Positions 21,248 through 31,849 of a DNA stretch of 64,000 nt are shown here, piece by piece (the first letter of the stretch is position 1; every line of letters starts with the position of its first letter). This stretch comes from Spongilla lacustris (Eukaryota > Porifera > Demospongiae > Spongillida > Spongillidae): the NCBI GenBank assembly GCA_949361645.1, contig OX442415.1:8215254-8279253 (forward strand), given 5' to 3'. The notes below the pieces were generated by a model. The model saw only the letters and a list, made by a program, of their open reading frames with translations, did not search any database and was not told the origin of the DNA. The translations under genes were made by a program, and so were the position numbers.

Positions 21248-23048
21248 AGTGTTCCACATATATTCCATAGCGCTGTGTGCGTTGTCTATCTCGCACGGGA
21301 TATCGGCGTTGTTCATTTAAGGGTGGTGCAGGAGGGTTCGCAATTTCTGGGACTGCTGGCTCTTCTTGCTGTACTGGATCATCGTCATCGCTGTCAACCA
21401 GATCCAGATTTGTACCAACTGGTTCTTGTTCTCTGGACCCTGTATTCTCTGGCTTGTCATCGGATATTACACATGGCTTGAGCCTGTCAAAATGAACAAA
21501 TGTTGTTTTCCTCCGACCTTGAAGGTTTTTGATTTTGTACGTGGTCTCGCCCAGTCGTTCCATGACCTTAAAGGGTCCTTTCCAAGGATGGTGTAGCTTT
21601 CTGGATCGACCACGAGGAACAGCTGTGGAGTGTAACCACACCAACTCGCCCGGGCTAAATGGCTTCCCATGCACTTTTTGGTCATACAGCTCTTTCTGCC
21701 TTTTATGTTCGGCCTGACAGCGCTCCCTCACCAGTGCGTATGCTTCTTGCAAGGCGTCTTTCAAGCAGCGTGCATACTCGGAGGTAGTGTTCGGCTCCAT
21801 CTGATTAGTGCCGTACATCAGGTCGATCGGTAGCTTCGCCTGGCGCCCGAACATCAAGAAGAACGGAGTAAATCCTGTGGAGGAATGGACGCTAGAGTTG
21901 TAAGCCAGACAAAGTTTACGTATGTGCTGCTGCCAATCAGCTTGATGGTTGCCAACTGCGGTGGAAAGCATGTCCAATAGAGTCCGATTGAACCGCTCCA
22001 CCATTCCATTGCACTGTGGGTGGTACGGCGTGGTACGCGTTTTTCTGATCTGCAACAGTTCGCATATCTCCTTCACCAAATCTGACTCAAACTGTCGTCC
22101 CTGGTCGCTGTGGAGCTGTTCTGGAGGAGAAAAACGGCAGAACATTTCATCGACAAGTTTTTTAGCAACAGTTGTGGCCTCCTGGTTCCGTATAGCATAC
22201 ACTTCTACCCACCGGGTAAAACAATCCACAGCTACCATGACATACTTACAGCCATCCTCAGTCTCGGGAAGGGGGCCCATTAAATCTACACTCACTATTT
22301 GCATCGGGTACCCAGCCTTAATGGTTTGCAGAGGAGCCCTTCTCTTTGGGGCAACCGTCTTCCTCGTGGTGCAGCTTATGCAGTTCCTACACCACTCTCC
22401 AACAGCTTCTGTACATCCTGGCCAGTAAAACCGCTCTTTCAGTCTGTGTTTCATCTTCTCCTCTCCAATGTGACCGCCTACGGCACCTTGATGGAGATCG
22501 CGAAGAGCGTCCTCTTGTAACTTCGTGGGTAAAACGAGCTGCTGGAATCTTCTACTTCCGTCCACGCATTTCTTCCACAGGATACCATCATAAATGCAGA
22601 GGGCGTCCCAGTGTTGCATCAGGAGACGACTTCCTCGACTCCACGATTTAACAATATCAGGGCTCGTTAGTTGACCACAAGATACAGCACAGTGAACAGG
22701 TTGGATGGTTGTGTCGTCCAGTTGCATCTGCCTCATCTCAGCTGGAGTATATTTCTGGAACGGATTGGAAACCACTCCTACCATGACGGTGTTCTCTGCT
22801 TCTATATCTTCGTCCCTACCGCACTGCCTGCATGGGACACGGGAAAGGGCGTCAGCGTTGCAATGGCGCAAGCCTTGGCGGTGCACAACGGTGAAGTTAT
22901 ACTCCTGGAGTCTCTCTAGCCAGCGAGCCAGTTGACCTTCCGGTTCTTTAAAATTCCGGATCCAGACCAGAGATCCATGGTCAGTTCGAAGGGTGAATTC
23001 TCGCCCAAGGAGATATATACTGTCTAAAATGATGTACAAATTCCACAA
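21246..23048 (-). pseudogene. gypsy pol: RNase H end plus integrase
   Basis: A 600-codon frame. Its first part (LGREFTLRTDHGSLVW, HCNADALSR) is the end of RNase H. Then come the integrase HHCC zinc finger (GGHIGEEKM, FYWPGC, CRNCISC), the catalytic core with D (VDLMGPLP), D (LHSDQGRQFE) and E (NGMVERFNR), and a C-terminal basic domain (PWKGPFKVMERLG). The integrase itself is open and keeps its D,D,E residues. It is out of frame with the upstream RT because of what looks like a 4-nt insertion near 23016. It would insert the element cDNA in the nucleus if expressed. Confidence 0.9.
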
Positions 23049-23724
23049 CTGCTAATAATTCTTTACGTGTTACACAATACCTTTGCTCTGGCCTAGTAAG
23101 CGATCTGCTTGCATAGGCAATAACACGCTCAGAACCACAATCACTAACCTGTGAAAGCACAGCACCAATTCCAACATCACTTGCATCCGTGTCGAGTATG
23201 AAACGTCGCTCATAATCTGGGTATGCAAGGACTGGGGAAGAAACCAAACGCTTACGCAATTCATCAAAAGCATTTTGGCATCCAATGGTCCATTCGAAAG
23301 GTGCGTTTTTCTCTGTCAACCGCTGTAGTGGTTTTGAGATCAAGGCAAAGTCTTTGACAAAACGCCTATAGTAATTGGCTAGCCCCAAAAATTGTTGAAC
23401 TTCTTTTCTGTTCTGGGGAGTGGGCCACTTCGACACAGCCTCAGTTTTGCTTGGATCTGTTGCAACACCATCTGTGGATACTACATGGCCTAGAAATGTT
23501 ACTTGCTGCCTGCAGAGTGTACACTTTTTTGGTTTTAGCTTGAGACCCGCCCCCCTCAGACGAGTGAAGACACTAGTGAGGTGATGCAAATGCTCCTGAA
23601 ATGTAGTACCTACTACTATTATATCGTCAAAATACACTAAACAGCTCGACCATTTTAACCCACTCAACACTCTGTCCATTAAACGCTGAAATGTCGCTGG
23701 AGCGTTACATAAGCCAAATGGCAT
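22981..23724 (-). pseudogene. gypsy pol: RT second half and RNase H
   Basis: Starts with MPFGLCNAPATFQ and carries the RT catalytic motif YFDDIIVVG, followed by the RT thumb and RNase H (FILDTDASDVGIGAVLSQ, YCVTRKELLAVV). It is in the same frame as the upstream RT half, separated from it by a single in-frame TAA at 23734-23736. The frame is lost after FVHHFRQY, where the sequence shifts into the 21246-23048 frame. Confidence 0.9.
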
Positions 23725-23733
23725 TACCTTAAA

Positions 23734-24945
23734 TTAGTAAAGTCCTTCCGGTGTTGTGAAGGCTGTCTTAGGTTGATCCTCGGGAGCCACTTCCACTTGC
23801 CAGTACCCACTGGCAAGGTCGAGTGTGGTGAAGAATTTAGAACCAACCAGTGTGTCCAAGGTGTCGTCCACTCGAGGTAGTGGGTAGGCATCTTTTCTTG
23901 TTACTTCGTTTACCTTCCTGTAGTCTACGCAGAATCGTGTTGTCCCATCATGCTTCTTTGCTAACACTATAGGTGAGGACCAAGGGCTGTCAGACTGTTG
24001 GATTACATCACTTTCCAGCATGTCCCTCAGCAAGCCTCGGAGCTCCTCCCTGCGTGCCTGAGGAATACGACGAGGAGATAGGTGCACTGGGTGAGCATCA
24101 CTGGTGAAAATGTGATGCTTCAGCTCTTTAGTGCGGCCCAAGTCCTTGCTGCTGAAAGAAAAGACATCGGCAAACTCCACAAGAAGAGAATAGAGTTGTT
24201 CTCTTTCACTCTCACTAATGTGACTCCCAACCTTAGACACCAAATCCCATAGAATGTTCTGGCATTCCAGTGAGACTTCAGCACTCTTCATCACAGTAGA
24301 TATGTTGATAACTGGATCTTGCTCCAGGAGCTCCATGCTTGCAATCTGTGTTCCTTTCTTTAGCACCACCATTTCATCACGTGGGTTCAGTATACGTACT
24401 GGTACTACATTACTGCGTGGAGACACTACTGCATTAGCCACCATCACACCATTACAAGTGGCTGACTTGTGTCCTACAAACCACGTACCATTAGTCACTG
24501 GATCAGCAATTTTTACCATAACTTCCATTTCACTTCCTGCTGGAACAACTGTTTTCTCTTTTAGAACCAGTCCAACAGTTGCAACTCCTTGTTCTTTGGT
24601 GGTTTTGCTTAAGAATGGAATCGAAAGCTTTTGGGAGGGGAATGTGAGTACCTTCTGACCACAATCAATCACACAACTATTAGCTTCCAAAAAATCCAAC
24701 CCAAGAATTGCCTCTATAGTGATGTCATCAGTTACAATGCAAGTGACCATAAATGGAGTACCCTTGAACAAAACCTGTATGTTTCCACACCCACATATAG
24801 ACAATGAAGCCCCATTGACCCCTACAAGCTTTTTTCCAGACCACTGTTCAAGAACAAGTGTACTGTCCCTGTTTACAAGTTGTGTCCATGCAGACATCCT
24901 TGCGGATAAGAGATACAGCTGCTCCCGTATCAACAACGAACGCAA
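23734..24945 (-). pseudogene. gypsy pol: protease end and RT first half
   Basis: Contains the protease C-terminal motif (ILGLDFLE) and the RT N-terminal half (ARREELRGLLRDML, WSSPIVLAKKHDGTTRFCVD, YPLPRVDDTLDTL, FTTLDLASGYWQV). It ends in an in-frame TAA at 23734-23736, directly before FKVMPFG, at a position that is Gln in the related element at the right edge. A single C-to-T change explains the stop. Confidence 0.9.
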
Positions 24946-25159
24946 CAGCTACCACCCCAACGACTCCCTTTACGCTGTAACTTACCCCGCAAGTTACCGA
25001 AAGAGAAGGAACAGTCAACTGATCAGTTTGAGCCTCTACATGTCTTCTTCCCTCACGTGGTAGGCTCTCTCCACTGAGGGACTGAAGTTTCCCTGATGCT
25101 GCTCTGTTGCGCGACTCCGACAAAATCTTGCAATATGGCCTTTCTTGCCACAAGTCCAA
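24848..25159 (-). pseudogene. gypsy protease N-terminal part with DTGA active site
   Basis: Contains FVVDTGAAVSLI, the retropepsin active-site loop. This frame differs from that of both gag and RT, which share a frame with each other. Indels or frame shifts therefore lie on each side of it, one between the gag zinc knuckle and about 25040, the other near 24895. The first could be a programmed shift; the second looks like a mutation. Confidence 0.8.
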
Positions 25160-25920
25160 CAGACTACAGCCTTGCGTCTCCCACTCTCAGCCTCCCAGGT
25201 TTGCTTACTTGTCCGACGCCCTGTGGAACTCCCTTGTCTCTCGAGTAGCATCTCCAACCGTTGTAGCCGCTCGCCAAGCAACTTCACCGTCTGAGGTTCA
25301 TCAAGTGGAGAGACAGCTGCGACAGCTTCAGCACGGTCTGCACGGCGTACGCGTACATCTGGGTCTGGTTCCTGTGGGGACACAGCGCTCACTCGCAGCG
25401 GCTTACCGGAGCTTCCCAAGTACGACTCTAATTCAATTGTTGCGACGACGGCCTCCTCGACGTTGGTGGGTCGTTTCTGCTTCACGCCGAAAGCGACTTG
25501 GGCGTTTTCAATTTGTGCCAAAAACTGGTTTAATGCTAGACGTTCTCGTGCCTTCTCCTCCAGGTCAGGATACGCTTTGTCCGCAAGAACTCTCAATACG
25601 TCGCCGAAAGTAGCCCAGTCTTCGTCCTTGTGCCTCGTTCTGGCACTTAACTCGGCCACGTACAGTTGCCTCTTACTGTCAGGGTCAAAACGGCGCTGTA
25701 AGGATTTCATGCACTCACCGTAGTTTTCTTTCACATCTTGTGGCAACTTCTTGAACGCTGTCTGAGCCTTCCCAGTTAGACGCACCTTCAGCCATTTTAA
25801 TTTCTCCTCACCAGTGGCCCACTTGTTGACAGCGGCTACGTTCTCGAAATGGTCTACCCATTCCGCCCAGCCACCCGCTTCGCCTCCGTAGGGCTCAGGT
25901 AGGAGCAAGGGTTTGGACAT
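25036..25920 (-). CDS. gypsy gag
   Basis: The best start is the ATG at 25918-25920 (MSKPLLLPEPYGGEAG), since the longer frame would run into the LTR. The capsid-like region includes WVDHFENVAAVNKW and a leucine-rich C-terminal half. A single CCHC zinc knuckle CWTCGKKGHIARFC lies near the C-terminus. Length (about 294 aa) is normal for a small gypsy Gag. The frame is open. Confidence 0.85.
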   Translation of the reverse strand: MSKPLLLPEPYGGEAGGWAEWVDHFENVAAVNKWATGEEKLKWLKVRLTGKAQTAFKKLPQDVKENYGECMKSLQRRFDPDSKRQLYVAELSARTRHKDEDWATFGDVLRVLADKAYPDLEEKARERLALNQFLAQIENAQVAFGVKQKRPTNVEEAVVATIELESYLGSSGKPLRVSAVSPQEPDPDVRVRRADRAEAVAAVSPLDEPQTVKLLGERLQRLEMLLERQGSSTGRRTSKQTWEAESGRRKAVVCWTCGKKGHIARFCRSRATEQHQGNFSPSVERAYHVREEDM

Positions 25921-25928
25921 TCCAACTC

Positions 25929-25948
25929 GTGTAGAGCCGACTACGCCA
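25929..25948 (-). other. Primer binding site of the gypsy element
   Basis: One base inside the 5' LTR, the minus strand reads TGGCGTAGTCGGCTCTACAC, beginning with the TGG expected for pairing with a tRNA 3' CCA end. Which tRNA is not determined. Confidence 0.6.
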
Positions 25949-25949
25949 G

Positions 25950-26122
25950 TGTAAGTGGCCAAGATTGATAGCAGGTATACACGAGGTACAGACTAACAAA
26001 CATACAAAAATAAGGTGTATATATATATGTGTGATCACGGGTGTGCGTGTGACAATCTATTACAAAAGGTTCCATCAATACATTGTACTGCGCAAGCGCA
26101 GACTAATAAATCCTGCATTACA
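25950..26122 (-). repeat. 5' LTR of the gypsy element
   Basis: 173 bp, TGTAAGTGGCC...GCATTACA on the plus strand, matching the 3' LTR. It is followed by ATTC, the target duplication. Confidence 0.95.
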
Positions 26123-26212
26123 ATTCTTATACTTACATGTAAGCAGCTGTTACGCATTGCTATATAGTATCTTTTTTAATAAATACATGTGCAGTATATG
26201 ATTAAGTGGTAG

Positions 26213-27830
26213 CTCGCGTGATAGTTATTTCGTATAACGATTTATAAACGTATCCTACATCAACGTACCATGCAGCGTACGTAAGTAGTGGTAGACAGTA
26301 AGGGCATTTATTAACTATGAATTCCAACGTCCATTATAGCACATGTATATATATATAAATGGATGTACATTATTAATTCAATTCTGTTCTTGAATATGGG
26401 CATAATGAGTTAAGCAGGAGCAGGAGTATGCTACATAAACTGATTATGGGGCTTTTTGGGAGAGTGCTGTGCAGCTGGCACCTTCTGCCTTCTTGGCTTC
26501 AGCTGCTGCCTCCTCTGGACTTGCTCACCTAATTCTGCCAGCAAATATGCAGCCACCCCAGCTCAGTTATGTGGCTGAGGCTCTTGCAGCCTGGTCCCAA
26601 GGGTGCCAGGAACAACCCCACACTGATGTGGCTGCCCATCATCAGAAGACATGGGATTCTCTCAGACTATTTTCTATTGCAGAAACACTATTCACCAACT
26701 TTTCAGATCAAATGCACAGAGTTCATATCCATGTGGCATCTTCTGGTGCATGGTCATATGCCCTACCAATTTCATCACTGGGACTACGCATGGATGATGC
26801 CACTATGACAATCTTATGGTGGGACAACCACTATGTCGAAGTCATACCTGCTAGCAAATGTCACACACCTGCATGGCTTAAGCTGCAAAAATAGTGTATA
26901 GGGTGCCACCAGCACCATTTAGCTGTCAATGATATCATACACAGAGCTTTATACTAGTTGCAGCTCATGTTCCATCACGTGTCATGCATGTTTGTATCAC
27001 TCCGATGGGAATGGTACATCAACTGTCCCTTGGAGTTGTGGCAAACTTTTTTAGTGTGCGATTCAATGTGTCCCGATACTTTTGCACCATCGTACTCAGC
27101 AATTGCTGCACAGCAAGTTGGGAGCAGCTGCTCAGCTCAACGGACAAAAAGAATAAAAATGTATAGAAACCTTGACTCGTGACCTTTTTTCATTCCAGTG
27201 GCAAGTAGAGTGCGAGTGTTTGGACCAAGGACAACTGAATTCCTTAAAGGATTGGGCCATAGGTTGAGGCAGGTGTTTCACAAAGCCAGAGGCTATATCA
27301 GTTGCTGTCTAATGGGGCAAGCAGCTTCTGTGTTGAAGACAATGAACGTGAACAGTGTAGATGAAGATTGTTTGCATAAGTATTGTTTAGGTGTCACGTT
27401 AATGAGGCAGAATGTGAGGGCCATTTTGCTGAGATACCCCCCATACACCCTGTCATGAGTGTTAAGCTTGCATGATATAACCACAATGTTATTCTGTCTG
27501 TACATCAATGCTTATATAAGTACAATAATAAATAATCCATCGCTACATAAAACAAACAGGCAATAGATTTGGCTCAGTGCTTCATTTTCAGACAGCAGTG
27601 CTTTTTGCATGGTAAGTCTCTTCCTCAATCTAAATTGAATAATAAGACACAAAATGTCAACTATATCTACACATAATAGTAATTATTTTACTAGTCTGAA
27701 GGACCAGCCTCTTGCCTGAATGGCCTTGGAATTCGACTGAACCAGGAACAAGTTCTACTTTCCATAATTTTCAAACATTACTTTTGACTTCTGGAGTGTG
27801 CTCCTAGATTGCCAGATACTCGTATGTTTT
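26213..27830. repeat. Segmental duplication block A, copy 2
   Basis: Matches about 240-1830, with the same retroelement relic and flanks. It lies just left of block Y copy 3, as block A copy 1 lies left of Y copy 1, so A and Y were probably duplicated together. Confidence 0.8.
26469..27458 (+). pseudogene. Non-LTR retroelement C-terminal domain, decayed (copy 2)
   Basis: Same relic as at 469-1474. In this copy the middle piece is clearer: CDSMCPDTFAPSYSAIAAQQVG (split here over 20 residues only for reference to 27058-27125) fits the DVTCPDTFAxSY...AG segment of intact relatives. The tail FGPRTTEFLKGLGHRLRQVF follows at 27220-27280. Frameshifts separate the blocks. No functional product expected. 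Confidence 0.7.
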
Positions 27831-28509
27831 GAAGGCTGCCAATCCTCTCTACGAATCCCTTGAATCCATCTTCGTCTTCGGCTTTCTTCATTTTTCGATG
27901 GAAACCGGATACGAACCTAGGCCCAAACGTACAACTATTCCAAAACAGCAACACCTCCATATTATTTACGTACTCGTTGCCCTCCACATCAATCATTCAT
28001 CGTTTTAAATCACGCACTTTTAGGGGTACGCCCACCGAATTTATATAAATACATGTATTACTGAATCGTTAAATGGGAAATCATATGATTGAATGGGAAA
28101 GGGTTTAATGTTTTCAACAGTGAAATGGGAAGTTGTAAATACGTAGCACCGCGCCCCTATAGACAGTGACCATGCACATGCGTGCATAGTCCACAAAAGT
28201 CACTTGCTTGCATGTGATGCTTCTGATACACATTTTGGTATACTACCTGCATGCCTCTAGAAAGCTGTTCATATTATATAGCTATGCTCATCTTTTGTCT
28301 TTGGGACTGTCATTATGCAGTATTTATTGTCTAATTGCATACATGTATAATGCAGCAATAAAGAAAAAAAATGAAGTGAAAAAAGCAGCGATCAAAATAT
28401 TGCTATCTACTGAAAGGCCTATATTTAGTAGCTGTCAGAGCTATTACATGTATGCAATGTGACAATCAATACGCAGTAAGTCCATTTCTGAACCAGTCGC
28501 CGCCTCTCA

Positions 28510-29259
28510 TCACTTGGTGCATACAACGCAAGAGAGCTCTTGCCCGGTACACTCTACAAATGGTGGACAAAGGCTTGGGTGATTTTCAATTTCAATCGTG
28601 TAAAACAGCAAGCCATCGTTGTTGGCTTTGGTGCCAGGGAAGTAAGTCATGTCCTGATCCATACACGAGTAGTGGTTATTCGCCGCATGACCGTTGTGAG
28701 AGCTCATAAGATATCCTTGGTATTCCTTCGTCCATCCTTTAGGGCACGTGAGTACACCAGGAATCATTAACGTAGACGAGCGACCTTGAACCTCACACAA
28801 TGCGCAGGGAACGTTATAGTTGTGCAGGTCACTCAATGGCTGGATTGGCGATGTTTCGTACTCAGCTCCGTACATAAGACCGAGCCTCTGGAAACCAGGC
28901 TGGTATTCCAGATACTCTAACCGCATGCTAGTCGGAGCAGGCAAGCAAATGGGTCCTACTCCACCACCCGCGTGACCGTACCAGGTACCGGCTGCATATC
29001 CAAAATAAGTCAGCGTAGCAGTATCAGGACATATTTTCTTCCCCCAGCGAGTATACGTAGTTACACTATATGCATACTGTGAATTGTAGACAAGTGGCTG
29101 CAATGGCTTTTTCGGTTCCTCACGATCATCATCAGCTGACTTGTGGTCTCCGGCGATATTAACATCAAGATTATCTTCCATTTCCACTGATTTCATCGGA
29201 TGTCGTCCATGGGTATAAGATGCACAAAGCACCAGCGCTAAGAATAGTGAAAAATGCAT
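28510..29259 (-). CDS. Secreted short-chain collagen C4-like protein (copy 3)
   Basis: Intact 249-codon ORF, ATG at 29259. Differs from copy 2 by few residues: CASYTHGRHP against CATYTHGRQP near the signal cleavage site, TSPIQ against TSQIQ, LHNYNVPC against LHDYNVPC, and IPGVL against IPGIL. All ten mature cysteines are kept. Same predicted extracellular role and same promoter layout as the other copies. The flanking Y block is also conserved, so expression signals were duplicated with the gene. Confidence 0.85.
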   Translation of the reverse strand: MHFSLFLALVLCASYTHGRHPMKSVEMEDNLDVNIAGDHKSADDDREEPKKPLQPLVYNSQYAYSVTTYTRWGKKICPDTATLTYFGYAAGTWYGHAGGGVGPICLPAPTSMRLEYLEYQPGFQRLGLMYGAEYETSPIQPLSDLHNYNVPCALCEVQGRSSTLMIPGVLTCPKGWTKEYQGYLMSSHNGHAANNHYSCMDQDMTYFPGTKANNDGLLFYTIEIENHPSLCPPFVECTGQELSCVVCTK

Positions 29260-29312
29260 CTTATTGCTGGTCGAGCCAACTCCTTTTGGTTGTTAGCGCA
29301 TCGATCAATCCT

Positions 29313-29321
29313 CTTTATATA
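29313..29321 (-). promoter_or_regulatory. TATA box of collagen-like gene copy 3
   Basis: TATATAAAG on the minus strand, 54-62 bp upstream of the ATG at 29259, as in the other copies. Confidence 0.7.
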
Positions 29322-30152
29322 CGTGGTCCTTCGCGTTAACTGCTCCATCACGCCGGCCGGCCGGCAGGCGTGTCTGGTGGTATTTCTGAAGAATTCGTAA
29401 CGATGCGCGCTGCTTACCATTTTTAGAAATAATCATTAATTAAATACTGTGACGCAAAAGCGAATTGAAAATTGAAATAGTAGCCAATCTGTTTTCTCGT
29501 GCTTTATGAGTTACTATAGAGCAAAATCCACACACCTGGGATATGAGGGCAGTTACAGCCAGTTAGTGGTGGATCACAGAAGACCTTTTAATGGGGAGGT
29601 GTTGCCATAGAGAGGTTCCATCTGTAGGGTCGTTGTCAGCTCATACATGAAACCACTCGTAATCTCGGCCAGTTAGGGTATGCCTGCCTCTAAGACAATG
29701 AAAAAGTGTCCCACTAGTGAAATGAAACCTTGCGCTTCTAGATCTGCCGTTAACGGTACATTACATCCTTCTGGCCCTAAGTTTTGAACGTGTGGTTTTG
29801 TCGAAGCACTTTAAACGCTCACCTCGCGCTATATTAATCTCACAACACTGAACTTGGAGCCATTTTCTTATGAAACACAACACTGAACTTGAAGCCATTT
29901 TCTTAACTGCAATCTTGTAATCCATCTGGCCCTCCGTGAAAAGGGGATAGAGGAACACCAGCGACATAAATAAGCTCTCTATCATACGGTGGGTGTAATG
30001 GGAGAGATTTGACTTCACCTCGGTTATTATAACATAATCAAGACAAGGCAGTTTAATGACTTCTACTGTGAACCATTTTGTGTAAAGATATAGAACACGA
30101 AACGGTAGCGCCAAGCAGAATCCACGTGTAGTGGTGTCCAGTGGGTGTATCG

Positions 30153-30174
30153 AGAGTTACGTTAGTAACTCTCA
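30153..30174. repeat. Palindrome GAGAGTTAC-GTTA-GTAACTCTC
   Basis: Perfect 9-bp arms at the start of repeat S copy 2. A version with a TGCC loop is in block X (13410-13438). Confidence 0.7.
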
Positions 30175-30234
30175 TATAGGATTTTGACCCCGATTATGAA
30201 TGTCATTAAAAAAAACGGGACCCGCTTATAACGG

Positions 30235-30455
30235 TGTCGTAGGCATGGTTGTCCCCCCCGCAAAATGTCCCCCCGGACATTCATGCCTAGGCACCGCTGT
30301 CCCCCGGACACTCGTTCCTAGGCACCATTGTCCCCCGGACAATTATGCCTAGGCATATATGTCCGCAGGGACATTTATGCCTAGGCATAATTGTCCTACC
30401 CTAGGCACCAGTGTCCCCCCATGGGGGGACACTGGTGCCTAGGATAGAATGTCCT
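30235..30455. repeat. Left terminal array of element 1
   Basis: About seven TGTCC...GGACA motifs (TGTCCCCCCGGACA, TGTCCCCCGGACA, TGTCCGCAGGGACA, TGTCCCCCCATGGGGGGACA) are separated by 18-bp spacers centred on TGCCTAGGCA, for a period of 31-32 bp. Confidence 0.9.
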
Positions 30456-31012
30456 ACACTTTAAATACAGGCCTGGAATGTACAAGCGTAAGTATAATAC
30501 AACCAAATCGGATCGATATACATGCGTTAGTCGTTTTATACGTGCATGTATTAGCAAACGTCATGCATGCCATGATATATCTTAATACATTTACATGCGT
30601 CTGCGTGCCCGCTCGGTTGTGTGCAGAGCAGCTAATTATTTATTACTAAAGGCTCTCATTTCAAGGAAAGGCATTCTTGTGTAAATGTTTACAAATGTAA
30701 ATCGTATATATGATAATTCGTGTGCATGCAAGTATCCGCGTGAGGTCATAAAATAATGATTGGTACCATGATATCACAAAAAAAAAAACATGCTTCATGT
30801 GTCAGACAGATATTTGCTGCATGCAGTGCAGAGCCATTTGCCTTGTAAACACCTTTGCCAACTGACTCTTGAACTTTGTACGATTTTTCTTTGCTGGAAG
30901 TAAGTGAACACCCAATATCAAAGTTACAGTCATGCTTCTATACATGGTGGTTGCATGCATATATCTATACAACAATCAGGAGCATATCCATAGAGGTTTC
31001 CGTGTTACCTGA

Positions 31013-31190
31013 AACCCCCCCCCCCCCCCCCCCCCCCCCCAATAGAATAATATTTACAAAACTTTATTGATACTAACCTTCCCTCCTCCCCCCACTTGTA
31101 TTAATTTGGCCTACCCTCCCCTCTCCGCTCTTATTTGGCCTATCGCAAGAGTGCATGATCCCCCCCCCCCCCCCCCCCCCCTCCCCCCTC
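31013..31190. repeat. Poly-C tracts inside element 1
   Basis: Two C homopolymers (about 31014-31040 and 31159-31181) flank a C/T-rich stretch. Low complexity only. Confidence 0.9.
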
Positions 31191-31322
31191 CCCCGCTCGT
31201 ATTCGATTGACGTACAATGTTAATAGGTTTGAAATTCTGGATACGCGCCAGGCCTGACGATTTTCCTTGTGGTGAAGCGTGGCAAGCTATCATTATTCTT
31301 TCCTGCTCTTCTTTCGATTTGA

Positions 31323-31565
31323 TCACTGTTGATCGCCACTCATATCTTGGAACAATTTGTAAATAAAGAGCGCCATTGTCAACTTTGTAATTTCCACGCG
31401 CTTTCGTCTAAAAGAACGTTTCTGATATTTTGAACATCCAACTGGCCTGGATACCTTCCTTTTAACAAGAACTGAGTTCAAAACGATTTCGTCGTCCATG
31501 GCCAGAAACACTCGCTGTTCTAAAAGGAAACCTCCACGGACGCGTGCGAACATTAGTTTATACAC
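31323..31565 (-). CDS. Uncharacterised ORF in element 1, possible captured exon
   Basis: ORF with a good internal start MDDEIVLNSVLVKRK at about 31500, followed by a GTATCC donor-like site, then a basic segment (RSFRRKRVEITKL). It could be a captured host first exon or chance. No family recognised. Confidence 0.2.
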   Translation of the reverse strand: MYKLMFARVRGGFLLEQRVFLAMDDEIVLNSVLVKRKVSRPVGCSKYQKRSFRRKRVEITKLTMALFIYKLFQDMSGDQQ

Positions 31566-31648
31566 GCATGAGGCAGAGCAGTTACGAGGATTGGAAGGCT
31601 AAGTGTTTGGTTGAATGTTTATGATAAACGAGAAAACGTGGAGGGGGG

Positions 31649-31840
31649 CTAGTTGGGCGTAGCCCGACCGTACCTTCGCGTATTGGAATGTCGGGTATAC
31701 CTGGATTTGTACCCATGCATCTAATAGCGTATGTGGGCTGTATGTGATAATAGTATAGCCCACATACGCTATCAGATGTGTACAAATCCAGGTATAGGCT
31801 AGATACCCAATACGCGAAGGTCGGGCTATGGGCCAACTAG
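31649..31840. mobile_element. Foldback MITE with AGTTGGGCGTAGCCCGACC ends
   Basis: Arms CTAGTTGGGCGTAGCCCGAC (left) and GGTCGGGCTATGGGCCAACT (right), with inner arms around ATAGCGTATGTGGGCT. A second copy is at 60073-60238. Nested in element 1. Confidence 0.8.
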
Positions 31841-31849
31841 AGGGGGGGG

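Larger units (their letters stand above)
21059..26122 (-). mobile_element. Ty3/gypsy LTR retrotransposon, complete but coding-defective
   Basis: Two 173-bp LTRs that appear identical by eye bound a 5064-bp element read on the minus strand, flanked by the 4-bp duplication ATTC (21055-21058 and 26123-26126). Order is 5' LTR (25950-26122), PBS, gag, protease, reverse transcriptase, RNase H, integrase, polypurine tract, 3' LTR (21059-21231). The pol region is broken by frame shifts and one in-frame stop. Confidence 0.95.
27888..30150. repeat. Segmental duplication block Y, copy 3
   Basis: Matches Y copy 1 over its full length. It ends at GTGTCCAGTGGGTGTAT, where copy 1 continues into block Z and this copy into the GAGAGTTAC palindrome and repeat S. 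Confidence 0.85.

Noticed and set aside
22299..22919. Plus-strand ORFs over the gypsy integrase
   Set aside because: Antisense shadows of pol.
30235..30455. CRISPR-like regular array (about 32-bp period)
   Set aside because: Both repeat and spacer are palindromes and the spacers are near-identical to each other; no cas genes, and the context is a eukaryotic transposon end.
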